From Treponema sp. (GTDB lineage: Bacteria; Spirochaetota; Spirochaetia; Treponematales; Treponemataceae), in the NCBI GenBank assembly GCA_024695475.1, contig JAILIC010000002.1, positions 47,519-111,518 on the forward strand: a stretch of 64,000 nucleotides of DNA. The letters run 5' to 3'. Below, in pieces: positions 1 through 8,306 of this stretch (its first letter is position 1; every line of letters begins with the position of its first letter). The notes under the pieces are model-generated. The model ran no database searches. It was not told the origin of the DNA and was given only the letters and a program-made list of their open reading frames with translations. Made by a program: the position numbers and the translations under genes.

Positions 1-204
1 AGGAAAATGAGCATACGCATAATGCTCAAGCATTCCATTTTTACGTTCTACGTTAACAGAAATAAATGAATCAAGATAAATTCGATTAAAACGACTCATT
101 CCAGAAAAAAAATGAGTAAGTAATTGAGGAATCGCATACAGTATAGCAATAGCCATAAAAATAAGGACAGTCTTATTTTTATACCTATATTTATCTAACG
201 CCAT
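1..204 (-). CDS. Partial membrane or secreted protein, N-terminal 68 residues
   Basis: The frame is open from an ATG at 204 to the window edge, so only the first 68 residues are visible. A short basic N-terminus (Lys/Arg-rich, residues 5-11) precedes a hydrophobic stretch at about residues 13-29, which fits a signal anchor or uncleaved signal peptide; the rest looks extracytoplasmic. No Shine-Dalgarno sequence precedes the ATG, and a TACTAT box lies about 9 nt upstream with TTGCCT 17 nt before it, so the transcript is probably leaderless or nearly so. No family is recognised. It runs in the same direction as the DUF2974 gene but lies downstream of it with its own promoter-like sequence. Confidence 0.6.
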   Translation of the reverse strand, partial: MALDKYRYKNKTVLIFMAIAILYAIPQLLTHFFSGMSRFNRIYLDSFISVNVERKNGMLEHYAYAHFP

Positions 205-253
205 TAACTTAATATAGTATTATGATAACCTATTTAAGGCAAGCACCTATATA

Positions 254-1375
254 TTAGAAAAATGAAAGCAATTCTCCAATACTATCAATGCCCTGTTTAA
301 ACAGTTCCTCCAATATCAGTTTTACTGCTTTACGAGCTTCCGACGGTAACTCTGAATATGCTTTAATAATAGTTCCTGAATTAGTAAGCCAATTTTTTGA
401 CAACTCACTACTTGTTTTTACCCCTGTTGCAGCTATTACAGAAAAAAGAACCGTCACAAACTGTTCTCTTTCTTCCTTAGAAATCGTCATAAGCCATGTA
501 TTGATCGTTTTGTCTACAAATTTACTGGCACTCTCAAAATCCGAAACAGTAACAAAAGAACGGGGATCGATAAACCATGAAAAAGGATCATGTTGCATAA
601 CACCAAATTCAGAACTTTCTACGATATGATAGTGTACAGTACGTTCAAAAAGCATTCCTATCACCGAACATTTTGGGTATAAAGAATACATGATATCTGA
701 CATAGCTTTGTATCCTTCAAGCTTTGTCACATCTTCGACTAGACCAGGACCATCAAAATTATACACCTGCTTGATATGTTGCTGTACCGATTCTTCTGAT
801 AAGGCTGAAGAATACAAAGCAAGGTTACCACCTTTTGAATGCCCACCAATTACTAAAGCATTATGAGCAAAAGTATCACTAACCTTTTTAACATACGACA
901 ATGCATCCCGTTGTGCAGGAACAGGCGTCATAAATGCCAAATTAAAATCTTCTTTCCACCCCACAACGGTATCATCTGTACCTCTAAACGCTACAAAAGT
1001 CATATCCTGATTATGTATATCTTTTATAATATATGTTATTGCCGCAAACTGTTCTTCAGTATCCTCATGTAACTCAGTCGTAAAACCACAGACACCTATT
1101 TCCCTAAAACGAAGCGATTTACTAGCGGCAACAAGAAGTTCTGGAGTTTTCTCATTGATAAGTAATCCCATATTTGCACGAGTAGCATAATCTTTGCTCG
1201 TAACAAAACGTTGTGATAATTCTTGCAGTGAGATATCAGTTTTAAAAGAGGCAATTTCCAGTCCTTTAAAATTAAGATAGGAAAGCTGACAAAGTATAAG
1301 AGCATCTATTTCATTAAGCGGAGATACTTCAAAAGGAATATCACCTCGCCAGTATATATAATCGAGAATATCCAT
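254..1375 (-). CDS. DUF2974 (Mbeg1-like) alpha/beta-hydrolase family protein
   Basis: This 373-residue protein has the overall pattern of DUF2974 lipase-like proteins. The nucleophile elbow GGHSKGG (Ser at about residue 180) follows the strand LVIGG, and an upstream FRGTDD motif (about 130-135) matches the oxyanion/strand region of class 3 lipase-like folds. There is no signal peptide, so a cytoplasmic location is expected. The substrate is unknown; the family is a predicted esterase/lipase group. The start is fixed by a promoter whose -10 box ends 7 nt before the ATG, with no Shine-Dalgarno sequence. No functional partner is evident among the neighbours. Family assignment is fairly secure and function is not. 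Confidence 0.8.
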   Translation of the reverse strand: MDILDYIYWRGDIPFEVSPLNEIDALILCQLSYLNFKGLEIASFKTDISLQELSQRFVTSKDYATRANMGLLINEKTPELLVAASKSLRFREIGVCGFTTELHEDTEEQFAAITYIIKDIHNQDMTFVAFRGTDDTVVGWKEDFNLAFMTPVPAQRDALSYVKKVSDTFAHNALVIGGHSKGGNLALYSSALSEESVQQHIKQVYNFDGPGLVEDVTKLEGYKAMSDIMYSLYPKCSVIGMLFERTVHYHIVESSEFGVMQHDPFSWFIDPRSFVTVSDFESASKFVDKTINTWLMTISKEEREQFVTVLFSVIAATGVKTSSELSKNWLTNSGTIIKAYSELPSEARKAVKLILEELFKQGIDSIGELLSFF

Positions 1376-1382
1376 TTGCTAA

Positions 1383-1410
1383 TAGTTATACGATTACAAA
1401 ACTCTGTCAA
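1383..1410 (-). promoter_or_regulatory. Promoter of the DUF2974 gene, leaderless type
   Basis: On the minus strand TTGACA (1405-1410) is followed after 16 nt by TAACTA (1383-1388), then 7 nt to the ATG at 1375. The predicted transcription start therefore coincides with the start codon. Confidence 0.5.
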
Positions 1411-1451
1411 GGTTTACTATAAAAGTGTTGCATAGTTAAAAAAAGTACATC

Positions 1452-1492
1452 AAAAAAACGGGATACAGTTTATTAGGCCCTACTGTATCCCG
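1452..1492 (-). terminator. Rho-independent terminator of the sugar-acid operon
   Basis: On the minus strand an 11-bp perfect stem (arms 1459-1469 and 1482-1492) is followed by a run of seven T (1452-1458). It lies just after the aldolase-family gene and closes the operon. Confidence 0.85.
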
Positions 1493-1527
1493 CAAAGTCA
1501 AAAAAAAGGAGGATTTATTTATGACTA

Positions 1528-2421
1528 TTACCGCATATCAGATTTTTTATAATCTGCAATAACCTTCTTCAATGCTTCCATTCCCTCATCAGACAAATAA
1601 TTGAATGGACTACGACACTCTCCAACATTATAACCAAGAAGCTTTGTAGCCTTTTTGACTATAGTGTTAGGATTGCCATACTTAAATACAGAGCGTAAAG
1701 CTCCAATTCGTTCCTGACACTTTTTAGCCTCGTCCATGTTACCTTTTATAAAGTTTTCATAGATGCCGACCATATTCTCAGGATACACATTAGAACAACC
1801 AGCAATACCACCCTTTCCGCCAGCAAGCAAGCACCACAAAATTAAAGCATCATTACCGCTTAAGACGGAAAAATCTGGTCTCTTACGAGTCTGCTCAATA
1901 TAACCAAGCATATTGGTAAAATTACCACTGGAATCTTTGGCACCAACAATATTATCCACTTCTGCAAGCTTTCCAATTGTTGCCGGAGCCATATTAACAC
2001 CAGTACGAGCAGGAATATTGTATAAAACAATAGGAGTTTTTACAGCTTTTGCTACTGTAGTGTAATGTTCAATAAGTTCATTCTGACTAATTGCAGCAAA
2101 ATAAGGACTAATTATCGAAAGAACATCCACACCGATTGATTCTGCCATTTTTGACATCTCAATAGTATCCTTCGTTCCTACGCATCCTGTACCAGCATAT
2201 ACAGGAACACGATGATTAACCGTTTCAACAGCAACTTCCAAAATCTTCTTTTTTTCTTCTGGATTCAAGATATAACATTCACCATTTGTTCCATAAAAAA
2301 ACAAACCATGTACGCCTGCTTTAATCAAACGATTAATTTGATTCTTCAACTCATCATAGTTTACACTTTCATCCTCATTCATCGGGGTGAGGATTGGGGT
2401 GATAATACCTTTTAATTCCAT
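1528..2421 (-). CDS. Dihydrodipicolinate synthase/N-acetylneuraminate lyase family aldolase
   Basis: A 297-residue class I aldolase of the DHDPS/NAL superfamily (TIM barrel, pyruvate Schiff base). The Schiff-base lysine is in VGAKDSSG (Lys162) and the catalytic tyrosine in YNIPARTG (Tyr134). The pyruvate-carboxylate motif reads GTNGE (44-48) rather than the GTTGE of true DapA, so a sugar-acid or keto-acid aldolase is more likely than lysine biosynthesis. The start at 2421 is chosen over an upstream in-frame ATG at 2451 because AGGAG lies 8 nt before it and the upstream start would overlap the preceding gene. It is the last gene of the sigma-54 operon and is followed by a strong terminator. 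The true substrate is unknown. Confidence 0.85.
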   Translation of the reverse strand: MELKGIITPILTPMNEDESVNYDELKNQINRLIKAGVHGLFFYGTNGECYILNPEEKKKILEVAVETVNHRVPVYAGTGCVGTKDTIEMSKMAESIGVDVLSIISPYFAAISQNELIEHYTTVAKAVKTPIVLYNIPARTGVNMAPATIGKLAEVDNIVGAKDSSGNFTNMLGYIEQTRKRPDFSVLSGNDALILWCLLAGGKGGIAGCSNVYPENMVGIYENFIKGNMDEAKKCQERIGALRSVFKYGNPNTIVKKATKLLGYNVGECRSPFNYLSDEGMEALKKVIADYKKSDMR

Positions 2422-2435
2422 ACATCTATCTCCTT

Positions 2436-3962
2436 TTATGCATTTTTCCAAAATACAGTACTCTTCTTCTGTTTTTCATCAGATTGAGGATAATCAGTAC
2501 GATTTTGAGTACCACGACTCTCAGTACGAGCTAAGGCAGCCTGAGCCATAAGCCAGATTGCTATAGCACGTAACTTTGTATCAGTATCTTTTTCAATATC
2601 ATTATCAGAAAGTATATCTACTAAAGAACATACTGCCTTTTGAAGATCATCTCCATTACGATATACTCCCAACGCTTTAGCAGCCTCATCAATTGCAGGA
2701 GTAAGTCGAGCAGCAACAGCTTCATCAACATTATATGAAGGCTGTTCACCAAAACAAGCATCAACACAGGGGATATCAGCAGAAGCTATAGCATCTGCAG
2801 CAATCAAACCACTGACTGCAGCCTGTGCAGCAGCATTTCCAGCCATACGACAAGCACCATGAAAACCTCCAGCTGCTTCTCCAACAGCATAGAGATTATC
2901 AAGATTAGATTTGCAGGAAATATCAACCATCACTCCACCAGAAAAACTGTGAGCCATCGGTCCAACTTCAACACGAGTAGTATGAGGATCAACACCATTA
3001 TCAATTAGACGATTATAGAACCAAGGATATAGTTTTAATGTTTCTACAGTAATCATGCGGAGATCTACATAACAACCACCATGTTCTGACCCCTTGCCAT
3101 CTTGAACCTGCTGCCAGATAGCTTTATTTATAAGAGTTTTGGGAGCACCAGCTTCGCCCTGAGGACGCACCTTAAGTAAAAAACGCTCATCCTTTGTATT
3201 ATACAGTTGAGCACCTTCCCCAAGCATTGCTGTCGGACAAGGCTCACCAACAGCCCCTTTTGGAGACATAACAACCATCGGCTCATACTCTAAAAACTCA
3301 AGATCAACCATTTTTATGCCAGCCTCATAGGCAATGGCAATAGTTCTACCATTTTCATCCTGAGGATAGGTTGAAGTGCCAAACAAATTACCTACACCGC
3401 CCCAACCTGCTATAACAACATCTGCATCAACAGAGAAAGTTGTTCCATCTTGTGCTATAAAACTAACAGAGCGCACTTTGTTATCAGCAACCGTAAGTGC
3501 ATATGCTTTTGCGCCATTAACAATTTCAATACCGTTCTTTTTTAAATAGTCAGTTAAAACTTCCACCATATTTACACCGATCAGCCCTTTTGTAGAGCAC
3601 AAAGAACGTGGCACAGTGGAACCACTTAGATGACGACGTCGTAACGAGCCATCATCTAAGCGGGAAAATTCAATACCAAGTGAATCAAGAAATTGATATG
3701 TTTCATAAGAATGACTGACCATAGCATGTACCAAAGCCTTATTATTCAGCTCATAGCCAGCTTTAATCATATCATCCTCATATAACTGTTCAGAATCATG
3801 GTCGGGATTATGAGGGAGGACAAAATCAATAGCAGCAATAAACGGTGTTCCACCGAAAGCAGGAGCATATATTCCTATATCCTTTATTCCCTTACTAACC
3901 AAGCGACAAGCCGCCGTTAATGCCGCAAGTCCAGAACCTATAATCACAACCTGATGTTTCAT
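2436..3962 (-). CDS. FAD-dependent oxidoreductase, fumarate reductase flavoprotein-like
   Basis: A 508-residue flavoprotein. The N-terminal Rossmann motif GSGLAALTAA (9-18) binds the FAD ADP moiety. The C-terminal half carries the family's second FAD motif, LYAVGEAAGGFHGACRMAGN (about 388-407). It resembles soluble succinate/fumarate reductase-type FAD_binding_2 proteins or GlpB-like dehydrogenases found in sugar-acid operons. No signal peptide or membrane segment is seen, so it is probably cytoplasmic. It lies 14 nt upstream of the aldolase gene and 25 nt after the TRAP permease in the same operon, which suggests oxidation or reduction of the imported hydroxy-acid. The exact reaction cannot be read from the sequence. 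Confidence 0.78.
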   Translation of the reverse strand: MKHQVVIIGSGLAALTAACRLVSKGIKDIGIYAPAFGGTPFIAAIDFVLPHNPDHDSEQLYEDDMIKAGYELNNKALVHAMVSHSYETYQFLDSLGIEFSRLDDGSLRRRHLSGSTVPRSLCSTKGLIGVNMVEVLTDYLKKNGIEIVNGAKAYALTVADNKVRSVSFIAQDGTTFSVDADVVIAGWGGVGNLFGTSTYPQDENGRTIAIAYEAGIKMVDLEFLEYEPMVVMSPKGAVGEPCPTAMLGEGAQLYNTKDERFLLKVRPQGEAGAPKTLINKAIWQQVQDGKGSEHGGCYVDLRMITVETLKLYPWFYNRLIDNGVDPHTTRVEVGPMAHSFSGGVMVDISCKSNLDNLYAVGEAAGGFHGACRMAGNAAAQAAVSGLIAADAIASADIPCVDACFGEQPSYNVDEAVAARLTPAIDEAAKALGVYRNGDDLQKAVCSLVDILSDNDIEKDTDTKLRAIAIWLMAQAALARTESRGTQNRTDYPQSDEKQKKSTVFWKNA

Positions 3963-3987
3963 GTTAATTCCTTATTCAATAATTAAT

Positions 3988-5985
3988 TTATGCAGCTTGT
4001 ACTGCTTTTTCTTTACGAGCAAGCATCAACTGCAATACCAAAATAACTCCACCTACACCATAACCGAGAATATCAGTTACTGTACCAGGCATAGCTACAC
4101 AAACACCTGCGACAAAGAGAGCTGCTCTCAATACAGGACTCTTAATCGTTGCAAAGAAGTATCCTGAGACACCACCAGCAAGGAAGAATACGGCAATAAA
4201 CAGCATGACACATGCGTATATAATTTCAACCACACTATTAGCCTGTAACAAAATTGCCGGCTGATAAATGAATGCATATGGAACTATAAAAGCAACAATA
4301 GCAAAGAAGAATGCAGTCCAACCTGTCTTCCATGAAGAACCATTTGCTATACCCGCCGCAGTAAACGAGGCAACACAAACAGGCGGTGTAATCTGTGCAA
4401 CAACACCAAAGTAGAAAATGAACATATTAACCATCAACAAAACGGTGCTGGAGCTCATATCTGGGTAGATACCACCAACAAGATTTGTCAATGTTGTAGC
4501 AAACAAAATATTAGCTATCAAATATGCGGCAACTGTTGGCAGAGCCATACCAAGTATCAAACAACCAATCATAGTAATTACCAATGCAGGCAACAAATGA
4601 CTGTTACCAACTTCATTGATAATAGTTGTCAACTTGTTTGCTGCACCAGAACGGACAACAATACCAATCATGACACCACAAGCAGCAGTCGGAATTGCTA
4701 TGTTTGCAGCCTGTTTTACACCTGTTAAAATTGCTTGCAACAATTCTTTTGGTGCAAGACGAGTTTCCTTTGAAACATAACAAATAATAATAGCAAGAGC
4801 ACTACCTACAAGTGCACTTGTTGGCAACGGCATACCAGCAAAAATCATGACTACCAGTACAATAACTGGAATTAATCGATATAAACGTGGTACTACAGGT
4901 ACAGAAGTATAATGAGTTTCACTACCCTTACCACCAAGATGGTTCTTTTTTGCAATATTGTGCACTAACAAGAATACAGCAACATAATATCCTAATGCAG
5001 GTAACAAAGCATCAACTGCAATTTTAGCATAGCTGACACCGATCATTTCTGCCATGATAAATGCACCAACACCCATAATAGGAGGCATTATCTGACCACC
5101 AGTAGAAGCAACAGACTCAACAGCAGCAGCCTGTTCTGGGGTATACCCTGCTTTTTTCATAAGAGGAATAGTAAATACACCTGTTGTTGTTACATTAGCA
5201 ACTGCACTACCACTTACCATACCCATAAGACCAGAAGATACTACAGAAGCCTTTGCAGGACCACCAGCAGTTTTATCAGACAACTTCATACCGCAGTCAA
5301 TAAGGACCTGACCACCACCACATTGAGAGAACAACGCTCCAAATACAAAGTAGTAGAAAATGGTAGTAACACAAGCAGCCAATGGAGAGCCATAAATACC
5401 ATCTGATGAAAGCGTAAGCATTTCAAAAAAGCGCTGCCACTTCATACCACTAAATCTAAATGGACAAGAAGCTGGTAAATACTGACCAAAGAATGCGTAG
5501 GCAATAAAGAACAGTACAAAACCTGCCAATGCCATACCCATAGTACGCCAGACACACAAAACAAGAATAATCAAAAGACCACAAGAAGCAAAAATATCAG
5601 ATGGTCTCATTGGATCAACCATCATAACTCGCTGCTGGAAGAATGAGCAGTCTTTTATAAAATACAAAGCAACATAGATTGCTATTGCAATAGCAGCTAT
5701 ATCAAGAATCCACAACCATTTGTTCTTGAATTTCTCAGCAAATGGTTTATACAGATAAATAAGAATCAAACTTAAAGAAAGATGAGAGGAATACGAGATA
5801 TGCCAATCAAGCGGACGTACCATCGTATTATACAATTCCATACCGAGGAAAATTAATGAGAACACCACGATAGCAACAAAACGGACTGTTCCCATCGCAA
5901 CTTTCTTTTCTTCTTCTTCCTCTTTGGCTATTTCTTTTTCAGCATTACGCTGAAAAAAAGATTTTTTAACTTTAGTTTCGGCCAT
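3988..5985 (-). CDS. TRAP transporter fused 4TM-12TM permease (TAXI type)
   Basis: A 665-residue polytopic membrane protein in which the small (DctQ-like) and large (DctM-like) TRAP permease subunits are fused, as is usual for TAXI systems. A cytoplasmic N-terminus with a Glu/Lys-rich stretch (about 18-28) precedes many hydrophobic helices. DctM-type signatures include GLMGMVSGSAVANVTTTG and STGGQIMPPIMG around residues 250-310, and a repeat near 440-500. With the TAXI binding protein encoded upstream it forms a sodium- or proton-driven importer of an organic acid. A terminator-like hairpin lies between the two genes, probably lowering permease expression relative to the binding protein. Confidence 0.92.
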   Translation of the reverse strand: MAETKVKKSFFQRNAEKEIAKEEEEEKKVAMGTVRFVAIVVFSLIFLGMELYNTMVRPLDWHISYSSHLSLSLILIYLYKPFAEKFKNKWLWILDIAAIAIAIYVALYFIKDCSFFQQRVMMVDPMRPSDIFASCGLLIILVLCVWRTMGMALAGFVLFFIAYAFFGQYLPASCPFRFSGMKWQRFFEMLTLSSDGIYGSPLAACVTTIFYYFVFGALFSQCGGGQVLIDCGMKLSDKTAGGPAKASVVSSGLMGMVSGSAVANVTTTGVFTIPLMKKAGYTPEQAAAVESVASTGGQIMPPIMGVGAFIMAEMIGVSYAKIAVDALLPALGYYVAVFLLVHNIAKKNHLGGKGSETHYTSVPVVPRLYRLIPVIVLVVMIFAGMPLPTSALVGSALAIIICYVSKETRLAPKELLQAILTGVKQAANIAIPTAACGVMIGIVVRSGAANKLTTIINEVGNSHLLPALVITMIGCLILGMALPTVAAYLIANILFATTLTNLVGGIYPDMSSSTVLLMVNMFIFYFGVVAQITPPVCVASFTAAGIANGSSWKTGWTAFFFAIVAFIVPYAFIYQPAILLQANSVVEIIYACVMLFIAVFFLAGGVSGYFFATIKSPVLRAALFVAGVCVAMPGTVTDILGYGVGGVILVLQLMLARKEKAVQAA

Positions 5986-6026
5986 ACAAATTCCTTACTA
6001 TACACAGGTATTGAAATTACTTTGCT

Positions 6027-6068
6027 AAAAAATCCTCCGCAGTCAATAACGCATTAACCACGGAGGAT
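6027..6068 (-). terminator. Intercistronic terminator/attenuator hairpin
   Basis: On the minus strand an 8-bp stem (6061-6068 with 6032-6039) is followed by a run of six T (6027-6032). It sits between the TAXI binding-protein gene and the permease gene, where partial termination would favour the periplasmic subunit. Confidence 0.55.
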
Positions 6069-6092
6069 ATATACAACCGTCAGACGGTTACA

Positions 6093-7130
6093 TTATTTCA
6101 TATAACCAACTTCACGGAAGTATCTTTCAGCACCTGGATGAAGTGGAACACCACCAACTTTACCAGGCTGCCAGCAAGTTGCTGGATCAAATGGTTCCAT
6201 AGATGGATAGTTCTTTACCAAGTATTCGCGGTTTTCACACATAGCCTTTGTCAAAGCATAAGCAACATCATCAGCCATATCAACCTTTACGAATACACAG
6301 TCAGGAGTACCAGCATCAACAACATCATTTGGCTGTCCCTTGAATGAACCACCTGGGAGTGTTACACGTTCAAAACCTTCTGATACGAAGTAGTCAAGAG
6401 TTGCATCTCTCCACTGTGTAAAGTGCAAGTCATTTGTCATTGCATTCTGAACCATACCAGATGATTCTGCAGATGTGTGGTCAAGAATCATATCAAGCTT
6501 ACCATTCTTAAGCATATCACCAAGGTCAGAACCACCACCATTAACAACATCACCACCCCAGCTCTTGATATCTTCTGGAGTTACTTTCAAATAAGAAAGA
6601 AGCAATTCTACACACTTGTAGTCCATAGAACCTTTTGGTGAACAACCGATGCGGATTGGAAGCTTGCGAGCAATAACTTCCTCAATTTCATCAGTACCAT
6701 ACTTCTTAATGAAAGAAGTAGTCATAAAGTTAACAGCAGAAATTGCACTCAAAGAACCTACCAAAGCACGGAAATCTTTTGTTGCAGGGCGACCAAGATT
6801 ACCTTTTTCATAAGCCCATTTTGCAGGAGCACCATTAGCAAAAGCGATATCAGCAGCACCACTTGAGAACAAGTATGGAGCAGCCATACCACCTGGTGAA
6901 GTTGGCTGAACATCAATTGCAGAACCAGCTGGAAGAGCCTTCTGCCACAACTGTGCAAGACCAGCAGATTTTACGTATGTAGAAGAACCAACCTGATCTG
7001 TAGAGAATACCAAGTTTACAGGCTTTGAACTGCTACCCTTAGCAGCACTGCCAGTATCTTTTGAACCATTAGCAAAAAGCATACTTGCTCCAGCCAATAC
7101 CATGCAGATTACACCAATCTGTTTTTTCAT
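6093..7130 (-). CDS. TAXI family TRAP transporter solute-binding protein
   Basis: A 345-residue periplasmic binding protein. It starts with a signal peptide (basic MKKQ, hydrophobic core to about residue 20, cleavage probably after FA at 20-21); there is no lipobox cysteine. The mature protein begins with a low-complexity Ser/Gly/Lys stretch and then the TAXI fold, with LVFSTDQVGSSTYVKSAGLA (45-64) typical of the ligand-binding N-lobe. It delivers an organic acid to the fused permease encoded next. AGGAGGAAG lies close before the ATG. It is flanked by two hairpins (7165-7189 upstream, 6027-6068 downstream), a common arrangement for stable, abundant binding-protein mRNA segments. The ligand is unknown; a C4 sugar acid is inferred from the operon. 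Confidence 0.9.
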   Translation of the reverse strand: MKKQIGVICMVLAGASMLFANGSKDTGSAAKGSSSKPVNLVFSTDQVGSSTYVKSAGLAQLWQKALPAGSAIDVQPTSPGGMAAPYLFSSGAADIAFANGAPAKWAYEKGNLGRPATKDFRALVGSLSAISAVNFMTTSFIKKYGTDEIEEVIARKLPIRIGCSPKGSMDYKCVELLLSYLKVTPEDIKSWGGDVVNGGGSDLGDMLKNGKLDMILDHTSAESSGMVQNAMTNDLHFTQWRDATLDYFVSEGFERVTLPGGSFKGQPNDVVDAGTPDCVFVKVDMADDVAYALTKAMCENREYLVKNYPSMEPFDPATCWQPGKVGGVPLHPGAERYFREVGYMK

Positions 7131-7164
7131 ATCTTCCTCCTATTTGGAATCCTTTTATTATTTT

Positions 7165-7189
7165 CTTTTTCCTACAAAGCAGGAAAAAG
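7165..7189 (-). promoter_or_regulatory. Intercistronic stem-loop before the TAXI gene
   Basis: Perfect 9-bp inverted repeat (CTTTTTCCT with AGGAAAAAG, 7-nt loop) between the pdxA2-like and TAXI genes. It has no clear T-run after it, so it is more likely an mRNA processing or stabilising structure than a terminator. Confidence 0.4.
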
Positions 7190-7208
7190 CTAATACCAAA
7201 CCTATTGT

Positions 7209-8252
7209 TTACTTACCGACATCCCGGTTCTTTGCAAACTTTGTTGCATAATCAATTGAGTTAAGCAAACTCAATTCGTTCTGGATACCCTGTCCTGCAT
7301 GACCAAAAGCAGTACCATGATCTACAGATACTCGGATAATTGGCAAACCTAACGTAATGTTTACACCTTCAACAGCACCCCACTTTTGAGCACCTTTATC
7401 GTAAACAAACCCCAAAACTTTTAGCGGAGTATGTCCCTGATCATGATATTGAACTACTAATGCATCATACCAACCACCGCGAGCTTTAGAGAAAGCAGTA
7501 TCAGGTGGCAATGATCCGATAGCATTAATACCCTCAGCTTTAGCCTGCTCAATTGCAGGATTAATTTCATTGATTTCTTCATCACCGAACAAACCGTTTT
7601 CTCCGGCATGAGGATTCAAACCACAAACACCGATTCTTGGGTTTTCAATTCCGAGTTGTTTACAAGCCATATTTGCAAGACGGATACACTCAAGTTCCCT
7701 TTCTTTTTTTGCACGCTCACAGGCTTCACGTAAAGAAACATGTGTTGAAACATGAACGACACGTAAATCACTACCAGCAAGCATCATTGCATATTTCTTG
7801 GTATGAGTATAATCAGCATAAATTTCTGTATGGCCACTATAGTGATGACCAGCAAGATTAATTGCCTCTTTATTCAATGCATTGGTAACAGTAGCATCGA
7901 TTTCACCTTTCATGGCAAGATCAATAACTTTTACAACAGCCTGAAATGCTGCTTCTCCACACATCGCACTTACTTTACCATATTCAAACTTTGACATATC
8001 AACTAAATCCATATGGTAAACATCAATAGTACCCAATTCAAACTTGGCATCTTTTACATTGGCAATTCTATTTATTTTGGTAGTTGTGTCCTTTAATATA
8101 CGAAGAGAATCTTCGATTAGCTGAGCATCACCTACAACAAGTGGGCGACACATTTTGTATACATCAGGATTACGAAGTGCTTTTACTGAAAGCTCTGGAC
8201 CACATCCAGCAGGGTCACCCATACTAATACCAATAATTGGTCTATCGTTCAT
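7209..8252 (-). CDS. pdxA2: PdxA2-like 4-phospho-sugar-acid dehydrogenase
   Basis: A 347-residue member of the PdxA family, NAD-dependent dehydrogenases that oxidise and decarboxylate 4-phospho-hydroxy acids. Visible motifs are GISMGDPAGCGPE near the N-terminus, HYSGHTEIYAD and NPHAGENG carrying metal-ligand histidines, and DHGTAFGHAGQG near the C-terminus. Next to a DUF1537 kinase the usual role is that of PdxA2: oxidation of 4-phospho-D-threonate or -erythronate to dihydroxyacetone phosphate and CO2, rather than vitamin B6 synthesis. The start at 8252 has AAGGAG 7 nt upstream; an upstream in-frame ATG at 8291 lacks this. Family is certain; the substrate is inferred. Confidence 0.85.
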   Translation of the reverse strand: MNDRPIIGISMGDPAGCGPELSVKALRNPDVYKMCRPLVVGDAQLIEDSLRILKDTTTKINRIANVKDAKFELGTIDVYHMDLVDMSKFEYGKVSAMCGEAAFQAVVKVIDLAMKGEIDATVTNALNKEAINLAGHHYSGHTEIYADYTHTKKYAMMLAGSDLRVVHVSTHVSLREACERAKKERELECIRLANMACKQLGIENPRIGVCGLNPHAGENGLFGDEEINEINPAIEQAKAEGINAIGSLPPDTAFSKARGGWYDALVVQYHDQGHTPLKVLGFVYDKGAQKWGAVEGVNITLGLPIIRVSVDHGTAFGHAGQGIQNELSLLNSIDYATKFAKNRDVGK

Positions 8253-8306
8253 TTTATTCTCCTTATAGTTGCCGTCATAACGGCATTGCACATCATGCGC
8301 CTTATA

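Noticed and set aside
288..629. Open frames lying opposite well-supported genes across the window, such as this one
   Set aside because: They lack ribosome-binding sites or promoters and show only shadow composition of the real gene on the other strand.
6093..7130. TAXI binding protein as a lipoprotein
   Set aside because: The signal peptide has no lipobox cysteine near the cleavage site.
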